DNA of 18,767 bases from assembly GCA_004212135.1 (NCBI GenBank), contig RXIE01000101.1:1-18767 (forward strand), read 5' to 3'. The DNA comes from Candidatus Methanophagales archaeon ANME-1-THS. GTDB taxonomy: Archaea > Halobacteriota > Syntropharchaeia > Alkanophagales > Methanospirareceae. The first letter of the stretch is position 1. The number at the start of each line of letters is the position of its first letter. Shown here piece after piece: positions 1-6,151 of this stretch. Position numbers and translations under genes: made by a program. The notes under the pieces were generated by a model, which searched no databases, was not told the DNA's origin, and saw only the letters and a list, made by a program, of their open reading frames with translations.

Positions 1-262
1 TTGCCCTCGCTGTGCCCCTAATACTGCCCTTTTCTACGAGCATTGCCATTGACCGTAAGACTGTTTCCTTTGGCGTGTGCAGCCCGAAAAACGGTGTGCC
101 CCTGTTCTCGCTAAAAGTCTTCTTGCACGTCTTGCATCTGAGTAGCGCTGTATTCTGTTTGCCATAGTGTTCCTTTAGCACGATATTCCCCTTTCCTTTC
201 TTTCCGTAATCCGAACACGCCTCGTTTGGACAAAAGAATTCGTCTATGTTTGCTTCTCCCAT
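1..262 (-). CDS. IS1-like transposase, N-terminal part (runs off window)
   Basis: This gene is read on the minus strand from an ATG at 262-260 and continues past the left edge, so only the first 87 residues are visible. They form a zinc-ribbon typical of IS1-type transposases. A CPNEAC pair of cysteines is followed about 30 residues later by RCKTCKKTFSENRGTPFFG, and then by a helical HTH-like stretch ending in GSIRGTAR. That layout (CPxxxC, CxxC, FSExRGTPFFGL, GSIRGTAR) is known from IS1-family transposases of methanogenic archaea. The protein would bind and transpose the element. The catalytic domain lies outside the window, so I cannot say whether the gene is intact. It shares orientation with the DUF2157 gene it interrupts. 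The family assignment below 'IS1-like' is tentative. Confidence 0.8.
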   Translation of the reverse strand, partial: MGEANIDEFFCPNEACSDYGKKGKGNIVLKEHYGKQNTALLRCKTCKKTFSENRGTPFFGLHTPKETVLRSMAMLVEKGSIRGTARA

Positions 263-335
263 TTCGCCGAGCCCTTAGCATTCCTTATGGAAATATGGGT
301 TATATATAACTTTCTGCATAATTGGGACACGACCA
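1..335 (-). mobile_element. Insertion sequence, one end inside the window
   Basis: The transposase start at 262 is preceded by about 70 bases of AT-rich sequence that breaks the DUF2157 reading frame. The element boundary probably falls around 320-335, where the DUF2157-like residues give way to a tail (RVPIMQKVIYNPYFHKEC) that does not look like that family. The terminal inverted repeat cannot be confirmed because the other end is outside the window, so the right boundary is an estimate. Confidence 0.6.
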
Positions 336-946
336 AATAACAGATACAACATAAATGTTTCGAATGTACTCAAGTACATTCCTCGTCTCGTAACTGATAT
401 AAAGAGAATCATCCAAAGGGCAGAAGTGAAAATATTTAAGCCTAAAATATGGTTTGAGTTAAAAGCATAACCGAACGGCGATATTGCTAAAAACCATAAA
501 AGAACCAGCCAATGGGCATTTGCATTCACATTAAATATCTGTGCAGTCAAGAAGATCGTTGCGCCCACAAAGATTGAAGCCAAAAAAAGGAGTGCATGTC
601 CTAATTTGGGATGTGATTTCGTATCAAATTCTAATTTCCATCCAGCAAAGTAGGTCCCAAAAGCTGTAACAAATAAAAGCATCAACTTAAGAAAGTCGGG
701 AATCTTCTTCCAATTTGAAGCCACAAACAATATCACTCCAATTCCCGCAAGGATTGCCCCCAATACCGAAATTGCTGTAATTAGTCTTGACGATTCATCC
801 TCTTTTGCAACTTTTTGGGGTTCGGGAGGTGTTTCAGCCAGCCCATACCTCGATAAAATCTTCTGAGCCTGATATTCATCAATGATCCCCTGGTTTTTCC
901 AATCTTCAACCTCTTTCTTAAGCCACGTTTTATTTCCTTGGTTCAC
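275..946 (-). pseudogene. DUF2157 membrane protein, 3' end cut off by an IS
   Basis: The protein starts at a GTG (946-944). Residues 8-35 (WLKKEVEDWKNQGIIDEYQAQ...SRYG) match the short helical N-terminus of DUF2157 proteins. Hydrophobic segments follow at about 57-76, 86-103, 117-137, 145-162 and 168-185. The AQIFNVNANAHWLVLLWFL...PFGYAFNS stretch (135-164) is characteristic of the family. DUF2157 proteins normally have several more membrane segments and run to roughly 350-450 residues. Here native-looking sequence stops near residue 205, and the last 18 residues are read from the insertion sequence. The function of the family is unknown; it is an integral membrane protein. A TATA-like tract just upstream would give a leaderless transcript. 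It may still be translated as a truncated protein. Confidence 0.75.
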
Positions 947-959
947 ATTATATAAACCG

Positions 960-976
960 TTTATAAATAGTTGGTT
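960..976 (-). promoter_or_regulatory. Probable TATA box for the DUF2157 gene
   Basis: On the minus strand an ACTATTTATAAAC tract lies about 24-28 bases upstream of the GTG start at 946. That spacing is expected for a leaderless archaeal transcript. It sits in the 63-base gap after the PHP gene, so the DUF2157 gene probably has its own promoter. Confidence 0.45.
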
Positions 977-1009
977 AGCTCTTTATATAATTACGCAATT
1001 AAGCCAAAC

Positions 1010-1666
1010 TCACCTTCCGAGCTTCTTCAATAATGCCCGGGGATTCTCGGCCAGCACTTTGGTCACCTCGCTCGGGCCTAGCCCCGCGCCCGCAAGGATT
1101 TGTGCCGCACGCTCTTCGGTAAGAAAATCGTCCGGGGAATGTAAATCCGTATTGAGGACCAAGCGTGTGCCCACTTCGCGTGCCACCCGGACTACATACC
1201 CATTTGAGAGGCAATGCCCTCTTCGAGACGTAAGTTCGAGATACACATCGTTCTCCTTTGCAAGTTCCGCTTCCTCTTCACTGATCAGGCCGGGGTGCGC
1301 GAGGATGTCCACTGAAGGGTTACTTACCGCTGCTTTGTTCGTACCCCGTTCCACCGGCTCGACGATCGTTTCGCCATGCACGACCACCAGTTCTGCACCC
1401 AGATCCTCTGCCTTGCGCACGAGCTTTTCAATCTTCTCCGGCGGCACATGCGAGATCTCAACCCCGATAATCACCTGTATATCCGCGTTTCTGTCATTCC
1501 AGGGCCCCAATTTGTTCAACCCCGCCAGTACGTACTCCAGATTCGTGAAATCCACATGGTCGGTTATTGCAATCGCTTCGTATCCATGGAATACCGCTCG
1601 CCGTATCAATTCACTCGGAATGAGCTCGCCGTCACTGAAAATGGAATGGGTATGAAAATCAAACAT
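1010..1666 (-). CDS. PHP-domain phosphoesterase (histidinol-phosphatase-like)
   Basis: This is a 218-residue PHP-superfamily metal-dependent phosphoesterase. The metal-ligand motifs appear in order: FHTHSIFSDGE at residues 4-14 (H-x-H plus D), ITDHVDF near 37-43, GVEI near 72-75, VVHGET, ILAHPGLIS and NTDLHSPDDF. These are the histidine and aspartate clusters that bind the trinuclear metal centre. It is described in archaea as a histidinol-phosphatase-like protein, but the substrate cannot be read from sequence. The frame stays open to 1789 through the end of srp19. I chose ATG 1666 because a GAGGAGG ribosome-binding site lies just upstream and the HTH motif needs only a short lead. It lies 8 bases after srp19 and is almost certainly cotranscribed with it. 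Confidence 0.88.
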   Translation of the reverse strand: MFDFHTHSIFSDGELIPSELIRRAVFHGYEAIAITDHVDFTNLEYVLAGLNKLGPWNDRNADIQVIIGVEISHVPPEKIEKLVRKAEDLGAELVVVHGETIVEPVERGTNKAAVSNPSVDILAHPGLISEEEAELAKENDVYLELTSRRGHCLSNGYVVRVAREVGTRLVLNTDLHSPDDFLTEERAAQILAGAGLGPSEVTKVLAENPRALLKKLGR

Positions 1667-1674
1667 GGTCAGTT

Positions 1675-1971
1675 TTACCTCCTCGTACCCGAACGCTCGC
1701 GCATCTCCTTTATCCCCTTTGCAAGCTCTTTGACAATCGCCCCTTTTCGACCTCGTTTCGCCACCAGGACTCGTCCGCTTCTCTCCCAATGCGTCCTCGG
1801 ATATGCTTTCTCGTTCTCGACCTCCGGCTCCAGGTTGAGCGCCCTCGCCACCTTCTCGATCTCCTCGACCTTCGGTGCTTTCACCGCGTATCTGAGTGAT
1901 ACGATTCTCCCCTCACTCTTTGTCTTCCCCGCAGCCAGATAAGCAGGCCAGATGACTATTTTTTCCGCCAT
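1675..1971 (-). CDS. srp19: Signal recognition particle subunit SRP19
   Basis: This is a 98-residue basic protein that fits SRP19 over its full length. It has VIWPAYLAAGKTKSEGR near the N-terminus, then a KAPKVEEIEKVARALNLEPEVE helix, the strongly conserved KAYPRTHWERSGRVLV (about 55-70) and a lysine/arginine-rich end. In archaea SRP19 binds 7S RNA and clamps helices 6 and 8 so that SRP54 can bind, supporting cotranslational targeting to the Sec translocon. The length is normal for the archaeal family (about 90-105). It is the first gene of a two-gene unit with the PHP phosphoesterase. This is one of the clearest archaeal markers in the window. Confidence 0.95.
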   Translation of the reverse strand: MAEKIVIWPAYLAAGKTKSEGRIVSLRYAVKAPKVEEIEKVARALNLEPEVENEKAYPRTHWERSGRVLVAKRGRKGAIVKELAKGIKEMRERSGTRR

Positions 1972-2085
1972 CCTTCGCTCCTTGCGTTCCTTTCCTTTGC
2001 TCTTACCTCATCTTCTCCAGGCCAGGCATTACGCACGAAAAGGGAAGAGAAGCGTTCGGTTCACACGAAAGGAAGGATTGATTGC

Positions 2086-2126
2086 ATACTTTTTAATCTC
2101 TATCATGTTTACCCTTTAATATAAAA
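2086..2126. promoter_or_regulatory. Divergent promoter region, srp19 / mevalonate kinase
   Basis: This is the AT-rich part of the 159-base gap between two divergently transcribed genes. A TTTTTAAT tract at about 2090-2097 lies some 35-40 bases before the mevalonate kinase ATG, which would give a short leader. On the other strand GATTAAAAAGT in the same place could serve srp19 with a longer leader. A second TTTAATATAA at 2115-2124 is too close to the ATG to be its TATA box. Confidence 0.35.
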
Positions 2127-2130
2127 TGCA

Positions 2131-3201
2131 ATGCCTTCGGTAACGGTGAAAGAGATACACGCATCTGTTCCCGCCAAGGTGATACTATTTGGTGAGCACT
2201 TCGTGGTGTACGGCACGCGTGCCCTGGCGGCTGCGATAAACTGTCGGCTTACCGTAGGGGTATCCGGTAGAGAAAAGAGCGGTTATCACGTCAAAATCGA
2301 GAATATACCGACATTCGGCCTGGAACTGGATTTAGAAGAGCAAAGAGGCGGGAAAGCACTGACCTATAAGGATTTCAGCTCCGCAACACGCGCGATCGCG
2401 TATGTGAAAGCCGCAATCGAGTATCTCCAAGAGCAGTACGGGCTGGGGCGTGAAGGGGCAGAGATCGAAATAACGTCGGAGATTCCGCTCTCGGCTGGAT
2501 TAGGCTCTTCAGCCGCGACCTGTGTTGCAACGATCGCGGCGCTCAGAGCGTATTTTGGCATAGAAGGAGATATGAACAAAATACAAAAAGATGCACATGC
2601 TGTTGAGAAGCTCGTTCAAGGCGCTGCGAGCCCTATTGACACCGCAATTTCAACCTATGGCGGGTATGTCCTGGTAGAGCGAAACGAGGTAAAGCGATTA
2701 CGGTTACCTGAATTGGATTTGATGGTGGGCTGTATCGGGAGCATCCCGCTGAGTATGGACAGCACGAAAGCAACTGAGCTGAGCTTGAAGACCAAAACGC
2801 TTGTTGCAGGTGTTAGGGAACGAAAAGAGCTCTTCAGCGGCATATTCGATCCCCTCTTTGATGCGGTCGATGAACTCACGGCGCAGGCTATCCGGGCGAT
2901 CGAAGAGGGCGATTCTGCGAGGTTAGGTGCGTTGATGAACATCAATCATGGGTTGCTCGATGCCATTGGAGTGGTGCCACGGCGATTGAGCGAGCTCGTG
3001 AAGGTGTCACAAGAATTAGGTGCGTTGGGCGCCAAAGTAACAGGCGCTGGAGGTACAGACGATATGGGCGGCATCGGCTCGGTTCTGGTGCTGCCCGGCG
3101 AGTCTGGAGCTCGAATAAAAGCCGCGATGGAGATTGCCGGTGCGCTCGCGATGGACGTGAAGACGGGTGGTGAGGGTCTGAAGATAGAACCAGGCTATTG
3201 A
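2131..3201 (+). CDS. mvk: Mevalonate kinase (GHMP family)
   Basis: This enzyme phosphorylates mevalonate with ATP in the archaeal isoprenoid-lipid pathway. The GHMP fold is clear. Motif 1, PAKVILFGEHFVVYG, is at residues 14-28. The glycine/serine-rich ATP loop PLSAGLGSSAAT is at 119-130. QGAASPIDTAISTYGG follows, with the probable catalytic aspartate D170, in the ASPxDT form I associate with archaeal enzymes. A C-terminal KVTGAGG is at 302-308. The oddity is here: motif 3 normally continues as GGGG(C/S) into a strand, but this protein has TDDMGGIGS (309-317) before VLVLP, apparently an insertion. At 356 residues it is somewhat long for archaeal mevalonate kinases (about 300-340). The ATG at 2131 is the only start before motif 1. 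The stop overlaps the ATG of the next small ORF. Confidence 0.92.
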   Translation: MPSVTVKEIHASVPAKVILFGEHFVVYGTRALAAAINCRLTVGVSGREKSGYHVKIENIPTFGLELDLEEQRGGKALTYKDFSSATRAIAYVKAAIEYLQEQYGLGREGAEIEITSEIPLSAGLGSSAATCVATIAALRAYFGIEGDMNKIQKDAHAVEKLVQGAASPIDTAISTYGGYVLVERNEVKRLRLPELDLMVGCIGSIPLSMDSTKATELSLKTKTLVAGVRERKELFSGIFDPLFDAVDELTAQAIRAIEEGDSARLGALMNINHGLLDAIGVVPRRLSELVKVSQELGALGAKVTGAGGTDDMGGIGSVLVLPGESGARIKAAMEIAGALAMDVKTGGEGLKIEPGY

Positions 3202-3374
3202 TGCTATTCGAGTTTACGGTATGCAAGGGTCCGCCTCCTATATCCTCATTACATGCCATTTCCGATAACATCTCGAGCATATACGACGTTGCGACCGTAG
3301 GCAATATCCCGAAGGGCGAGGGCGAAGTCCGAAGCGTATATGCGATGATGATAGGAGAATATGGAGGTACATAA
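3201..3374 (+). CDS. 57-residue hypothetical protein coupled to mevalonate kinase
   Basis: The ATG shares one base with the TGA of mevalonate kinase (TGATG), the arrangement of translational coupling. The 57 residues run from MLFEFTVCKG through SDNISSIYDVATVGNIPKGEGEVRS to YAMMIGEYGGT and end at TAA. It has no membrane segment and one cysteine, and looks like a small mixed alpha/beta protein. I do not recognise a family. It could also be the remnant of a longer gene, such as a lost downstream isoprenoid gene, or chance readthrough. Support comes only from the coupling and the plausible composition. Confidence 0.45.
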   Translation: MLFEFTVCKGPPPISSLHAISDNISSIYDVATVGNIPKGEGEVRSVYAMMIGEYGGT

Positions 3375-3398
3375 AAGTATAGTGAAACGCCTCAGTCT

Positions 3399-3619
3399 TT
3401 AAAGCAGCGCGACAAAATCATCCAGAGTTAAACCCGCGAGTTTGATAAGCTTTCTGAGTGTGCCTCTATCAAGTTCCTTATGGTTTGGAACGGAGAGTGT
3501 AACTTCAGAGCCAGCTTTTACCAGGATAATATGACTGCCCGTTTGCCTCGCACCGACCAACCATCCTTATTAAAGGCTTTAACCGCTTTTATACCTGATA
3601 TTACAGGCAGTTTTGCCAT
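3399..3619 (-). pseudogene. hicA: hicA toxin gene, frameshifted
   Basis: From ATG 3619-3617 the frame reads MAKLPVISGIKAVKAFNKDGWSV, the classic HicA start, then derails and hits a stop after ten more residues. One base further on, a second frame (3548 to 3399) reads RQTGSHIILVKAGSEVTLSV, then PNHKELDRGTLRKLIKLAGL and TLDDFVALL. That is the rest of HicA, including the GSH catalytic histidine and the PNHKEL motif. The total length, 221 bases, is one short of a 73-codon gene, so a single-base deletion at about 3548/3549 explains it. HicA is an mRNA interferase with a dsRBD-like fold. The start overlaps the hicB stop by one base (TAATG). It is either a true inactivated toxin or a sequencing/assembly error. 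Confidence 0.85.
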
Positions 3620-3822
3620 TAGACAACTACTTCCATTATTTTTTCTTTGCCTTTTAACTCAATCCTTTCGTTTAGAACTTCGAGACAGCCCTGAATTGCA
3701 TCTTTTATATTCTCCAGAGCTTCTTCAACGGTCTTCCCCTGTGACACGCAGCCGGGTATGGAGGGGCATTCTACGACATACCAACCATCTTCTCCCTCGC
3801 TGATTACAACTTTATATTTCAT
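3619..3822 (-). CDS. hicB: HicB-family antitoxin
   Basis: This is a 67-residue protein with the compact HicB fold: MKYKVVISEGEDGWYVVECP (1-20), SIPGCVSQGKTVEEALENIK (about 21-40), then DAIQGCLEVLNER. The 'GWYV.ECPSIPGCVSQG.T.EEAL.NIK.AI' pattern is diagnostic. The short form carries no separate DNA-binding domain. It would neutralise HicA. The gene order here is hicB before hicA. Its stop overlaps the hicA start, so the two were expressed together. The antitoxin is intact while the toxin frame is broken, which is the viable combination after toxin loss. Confidence 0.9.
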   Translation of the reverse strand: MKYKVVISEGEDGWYVVECPSIPGCVSQGKTVEEALENIKDAIQGCLEVLNERIELKGKEKIMEVVV

Positions 3823-3871
3823 CTCTTTATTGCTTAATAGATAGGTTTCTCAATGCCTTTAGTTTTTCCAT

Positions 3872-3903
3872 CTCCCCTTGATGGAAACAAAACCATCAGG
3901 GAG
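3872..3903. repeat. Imperfect hairpin between cbiS and hicB
   Basis: CTCCC at 3872-3876 and TGATGG at 3879-3884 pair with CCATCA at 3893-3898 and GGGAG at 3899-3903. The stem is interrupted by a two-base bulge and closed by an A-rich loop of 8 bases. It lies 5 bases past the cbiS stop and could be a transcript-end structure for cbiS. No long T-tract follows on the minus strand, so it is not a classic intrinsic terminator. Confidence 0.4.
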
Positions 3904-3907
3904 TTAG

Positions 3908-4948
3908 CTACCCCAACAGCTTCGTCATGCAGCCCGCAATGAGTCCACCGATCGCATCATCCATAAACACACCCAATCGCCCTAATATCCCTGGCTTCCT
4001 CGTATCATAGTAAAAGAAGTTAAAAAGCGCTTTCTTGCCGCCGATATATTCCGCGATATCAATCCCAATAAGTTCGTCTGCGACGATACAGGCTGCATCT
4101 GCTCCACCTGCTTCACCTGCGCGCCCTGTTTGTATCTCCTGCTCCTCTGCATGGAGCGCGGTGGCCAGGAGCAAGGCCACGTTCACATCGGCACATTCCT
4201 TTCTGATAATCTCTTCTACCCGTCTCTTGAGTTCTCGTTCGTCTTTTGGATCGCCTTCAACGGGCACGTAGAGCTCCAGTGCGGTAGAGACCATCTCTTC
4301 GATGGTAATGCCGCGCTCCGCCAGCCGCTCGAGTATCGGCCGGTCGATCTTCCAGCAGGTATAACTAACCAGAGCATCTTTCACGCCTCTTCGGACGAGT
4401 TCGTAGATCTTCTTTCCCAATTCCGTCGCTTTACCCGCAAAAAGCTCTTCCTTTTCCTTTTCATGCCCGTAGCACGCGACCACCACGGAATCCGTCGCGT
4501 CACCGGTAGCCAGTTCACCAGTCTCGTACCGTACATCAAGGTCGAAGAACGCGGCTGCCTTCGCTTCCGTTGCCACGATGAGCACATTCGCCATTGCGGA
4601 TCGTGCCAGGTTTTTGTTGATCAGCAGGATGATGTTCACGGTCGATCTCGATTCTGCCGTTTTTTTTCCGATGCCCGCGGTTATAATCGCGGTTACCTCC
4701 CCGTTCTCCATGACCCGGGCGTTATGCATGGGTACAGCGGTCATCATGCCCACGAGTTCAGCGCTCTTAAATCCTTTCTCCTCCGCGAGCGAATCGAAGA
4801 ACACGAATGCATCCCCGGTGAAATCCTCGCTCACATGCGCATTGAGTATCGTTTTCGCCCGTGTGAAACCGCCATTATAGACAGCGGAACTCAGTACGTT
4901 GAAATCACCATGCACCGCGATGTACTCCTGCGTTTGCTCTCTCTCCAT
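3908..4948 (-). CDS. cbiS: CbiS: adenosylcobinamide amidohydrolase / alpha-ribazole phosphatase fusion
   Basis: This is a 346-residue two-domain protein. Residues 1 to about 190 look like CbiZ, with AVYNGGFTRAKTILNAHV near 22-40, AVPMHNARV, ITAGIGKKTAESRSTVNIIL and the ATEAKAAA helix. CbiZ cleaves adenosylcobinamide to adenosylcobyric acid in corrinoid salvage. From about 190 to the end the protein resembles CobZ, the PgpA-related alpha-ribazole-5'-phosphate phosphatase of archaea. Here a helical start (CWKIDRPILERLAERGITIEEM) is followed by ADELIGIDIAEYIGG, FYYDTRKPGILGRLG and VFMDDAIGGLIAG with conserved acidic residues. A CbiZ-CobZ fusion is the arrangement of CbiS, described in Methanopyrus. 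It is divergent from cobT across a 116-base gap, and the two functions belong to the same pathway. Confidence 0.88.
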   Translation of the reverse strand: MEREQTQEYIAVHGDFNVLSSAVYNGGFTRAKTILNAHVSEDFTGDAFVFFDSLAEEKGFKSAELVGMMTAVPMHNARVMENGEVTAIITAGIGKKTAESRSTVNIILLINKNLARSAMANVLIVATEAKAAAFFDLDVRYETGELATGDATDSVVVACYGHEKEKEELFAGKATELGKKIYELVRRGVKDALVSYTCWKIDRPILERLAERGITIEEMVSTALELYVPVEGDPKDERELKRRVEEIIRKECADVNVALLLATALHAEEQEIQTGRAGEAGGADAACIVADELIGIDIAEYIGGKKALFNFFYYDTRKPGILGRLGVFMDDAIGGLIAGCMTKLLG

Positions 4949-4958
4949 TTCCCGGTCA

Positions 4959-5041
4959 GTTAGGTAAGATCCGTTTCGGTTAGATAAGATTTATCAGCAT
5001 TGGTAAAGAAAGAGTCCATTTAAGGTGCCCCGCACCTAAAA
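4959..5041. promoter_or_regulatory. cbiS/cobT divergent control region with repeats
   Basis: The gap between the divergent cbiS and cobT genes holds two kinds of repeat. GTTAGGTAAGAT (4959-4970) and GTTAGATAAGAT (4979-4990) are direct repeats with one mismatch and a 20-base period, about two helical turns. AGGTGC (5023-5028), a CCC spacer and GCACCT (5032-5037) form a perfect inverted repeat, with further pairing of the TTT and AAA flanks. Both are candidate operators for shared control of the cobamide genes. This is inference; no bound factor is known. Confidence 0.4.
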
Positions 5042-5064
5042 ACAACGGAGCGGCATGGATAACC

Positions 5065-6114
5065 ATGAGCCTGGAGGAGACGGTAAGAAGAATCGAAGCG
5101 CTGGATGAACGAGCGATGCGCCTCGCCCGAGAACGGCAGGATAACCTCACCAAGCCCAGGAGGAGCTTAGGAAGCCTGGAAGATCTCGCTATAAAAATCG
5201 CGGGGATCACGGGTAATCCCCTGCCGAAGATAACAGAGAAGGTGATCATCACGATGGCAGGTGACCACGGCGTTACCGATGAAGGCGTAAGCGTATTTCC
5301 AAAGGAAGTTACCGCTCAGATGATCTTTAATTTCCTGCGCGGCGGTGCGGCAATAAACGTCTTAGCACGCCATGTAGGGGCACGCATTGTGGTTGTTGAT
5401 ATGGGCGTTGCTGCGGCTCTACAAGACGAGCGTTTGGTTTCGAGAAAAATCGCGTATGGAACCGCGAATATAACAAAGGGACCTGCAATGACCCATGAGG
5501 ATGCTCTGCGGTCCATCGAAGCGGGGATTGACGTGCTTGAGCTCGAAACCGAGAAGGGCATGGATATTGTCGGCGTTGGCGATATGGGGATTGGCAATAC
5601 CACTCCGAGCAGTGCGATTACCGCGGTTATAACCGGTGAAGCGGTGCGTGCAGTAACAGGTAGAGGTACTGGCATTGATGATACGATGCTTGAACGGAAG
5701 ATTCAGGTGGTCGAGGAGGCACTACGAGTGAATCAGCCGAAGAGAAGAGACCCGATCGATGTGCTCGCTAAAGTGGGTGGGTTCGAGATTGGTGGTATGG
5801 CGGGTGTGATGCTGGCAGCCGCAGCACATCGAATTCCTATTGTTATTGATGGGTTCATATCCGGTGCCGCGGCTTTAATCGCATACAAACTCGCGCCCGG
5901 GGTCAAAGAGTACATGATCGCAGCCCACCGGTCAGTAGAACGGGGACATGCAGGTATCTTGGAGTACCTTGAGTTAACGCCTCTACTCGACCTGAATATG
6001 CGACTCGGCGAAGGATCGGGTGCGGCACTGGGAATAAGCATTGTGGATGCTGCCTGTAAAATATTAACGGAGATGGCAACGTTTGGTGAGGCAGGTGTTG
6101 CGGAACAACTCTGA
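5065..6114 (+). CDS. cobT: CobT: nicotinate-nucleotide-dimethylbenzimidazole phosphoribosyltransferase
   Basis: This enzyme transfers the phosphoribosyl group of nicotinate mononucleotide to a benzimidazole, giving alpha-ribazole phosphate for the lower ligand of cobamides and releasing nicotinate. The 349 residues match bacterial-type CobT throughout. The protein shows RQDNLTKPRRSLGSLEDLA (24-42), the TMAGDHGVTDEGVSVFPKEV block (about 68-87), GGAAINVLAR, VGDMGIGNTTPSSAI (about 172-186), GGFEIGGMAGVMLAAA and RLGEGSGAALG. E316 in that last motif corresponds to the catalytic glutamate of characterised CobT. The start was chosen at ATG 5065; the ATG at 5054 is in another frame. Many archaea carry only a distant CobT-like protein, so a full bacterial-type enzyme is of note. 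Confidence 0.95.
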   Translation: MSLEETVRRIEALDERAMRLARERQDNLTKPRRSLGSLEDLAIKIAGITGNPLPKITEKVIITMAGDHGVTDEGVSVFPKEVTAQMIFNFLRGGAAINVLARHVGARIVVVDMGVAAALQDERLVSRKIAYGTANITKGPAMTHEDALRSIEAGIDVLELETEKGMDIVGVGDMGIGNTTPSSAITAVITGEAVRAVTGRGTGIDDTMLERKIQVVEEALRVNQPKRRDPIDVLAKVGGFEIGGMAGVMLAAAAHRIPIVIDGFISGAAALIAYKLAPGVKEYMIAAHRSVERGHAGILEYLELTPLLDLNMRLGEGSGAALGISIVDAACKILTEMATFGEAGVAEQL

Positions 6115-6151
6115 CGGCTTGGTTTCACATCCATCTAAGAGTGACGGCAAA

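Noticed and set aside
882..1655. Long plus-strand frame opposite the PHP phosphoesterase and DUF2157 start
   Set aside because: The composition is serine/arginine/proline rich with no family pattern, and it runs antisense to two well-supported genes; it is a coding shadow.
3399..3619. Programmed frameshift in hicA
   Set aside because: The bases at the shift (around 3548) show no slippery run or stimulatory structure, and HicA is not known to use recoding; a simple one-base loss is more likely.
4130..4963. Plus-strand frame of 277 codons opposite cbiS
   Set aside because: CbiS is supported by motifs across its whole length; the opposite frame has no recognisable domain and no start signal.
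4949..5064. Cobalamin riboswitch between cbiS and cobT
   Set aside because: I see no B12-box-like sequence or multi-stem layout, and the gap is too short to hold the full aptamer for either gene.
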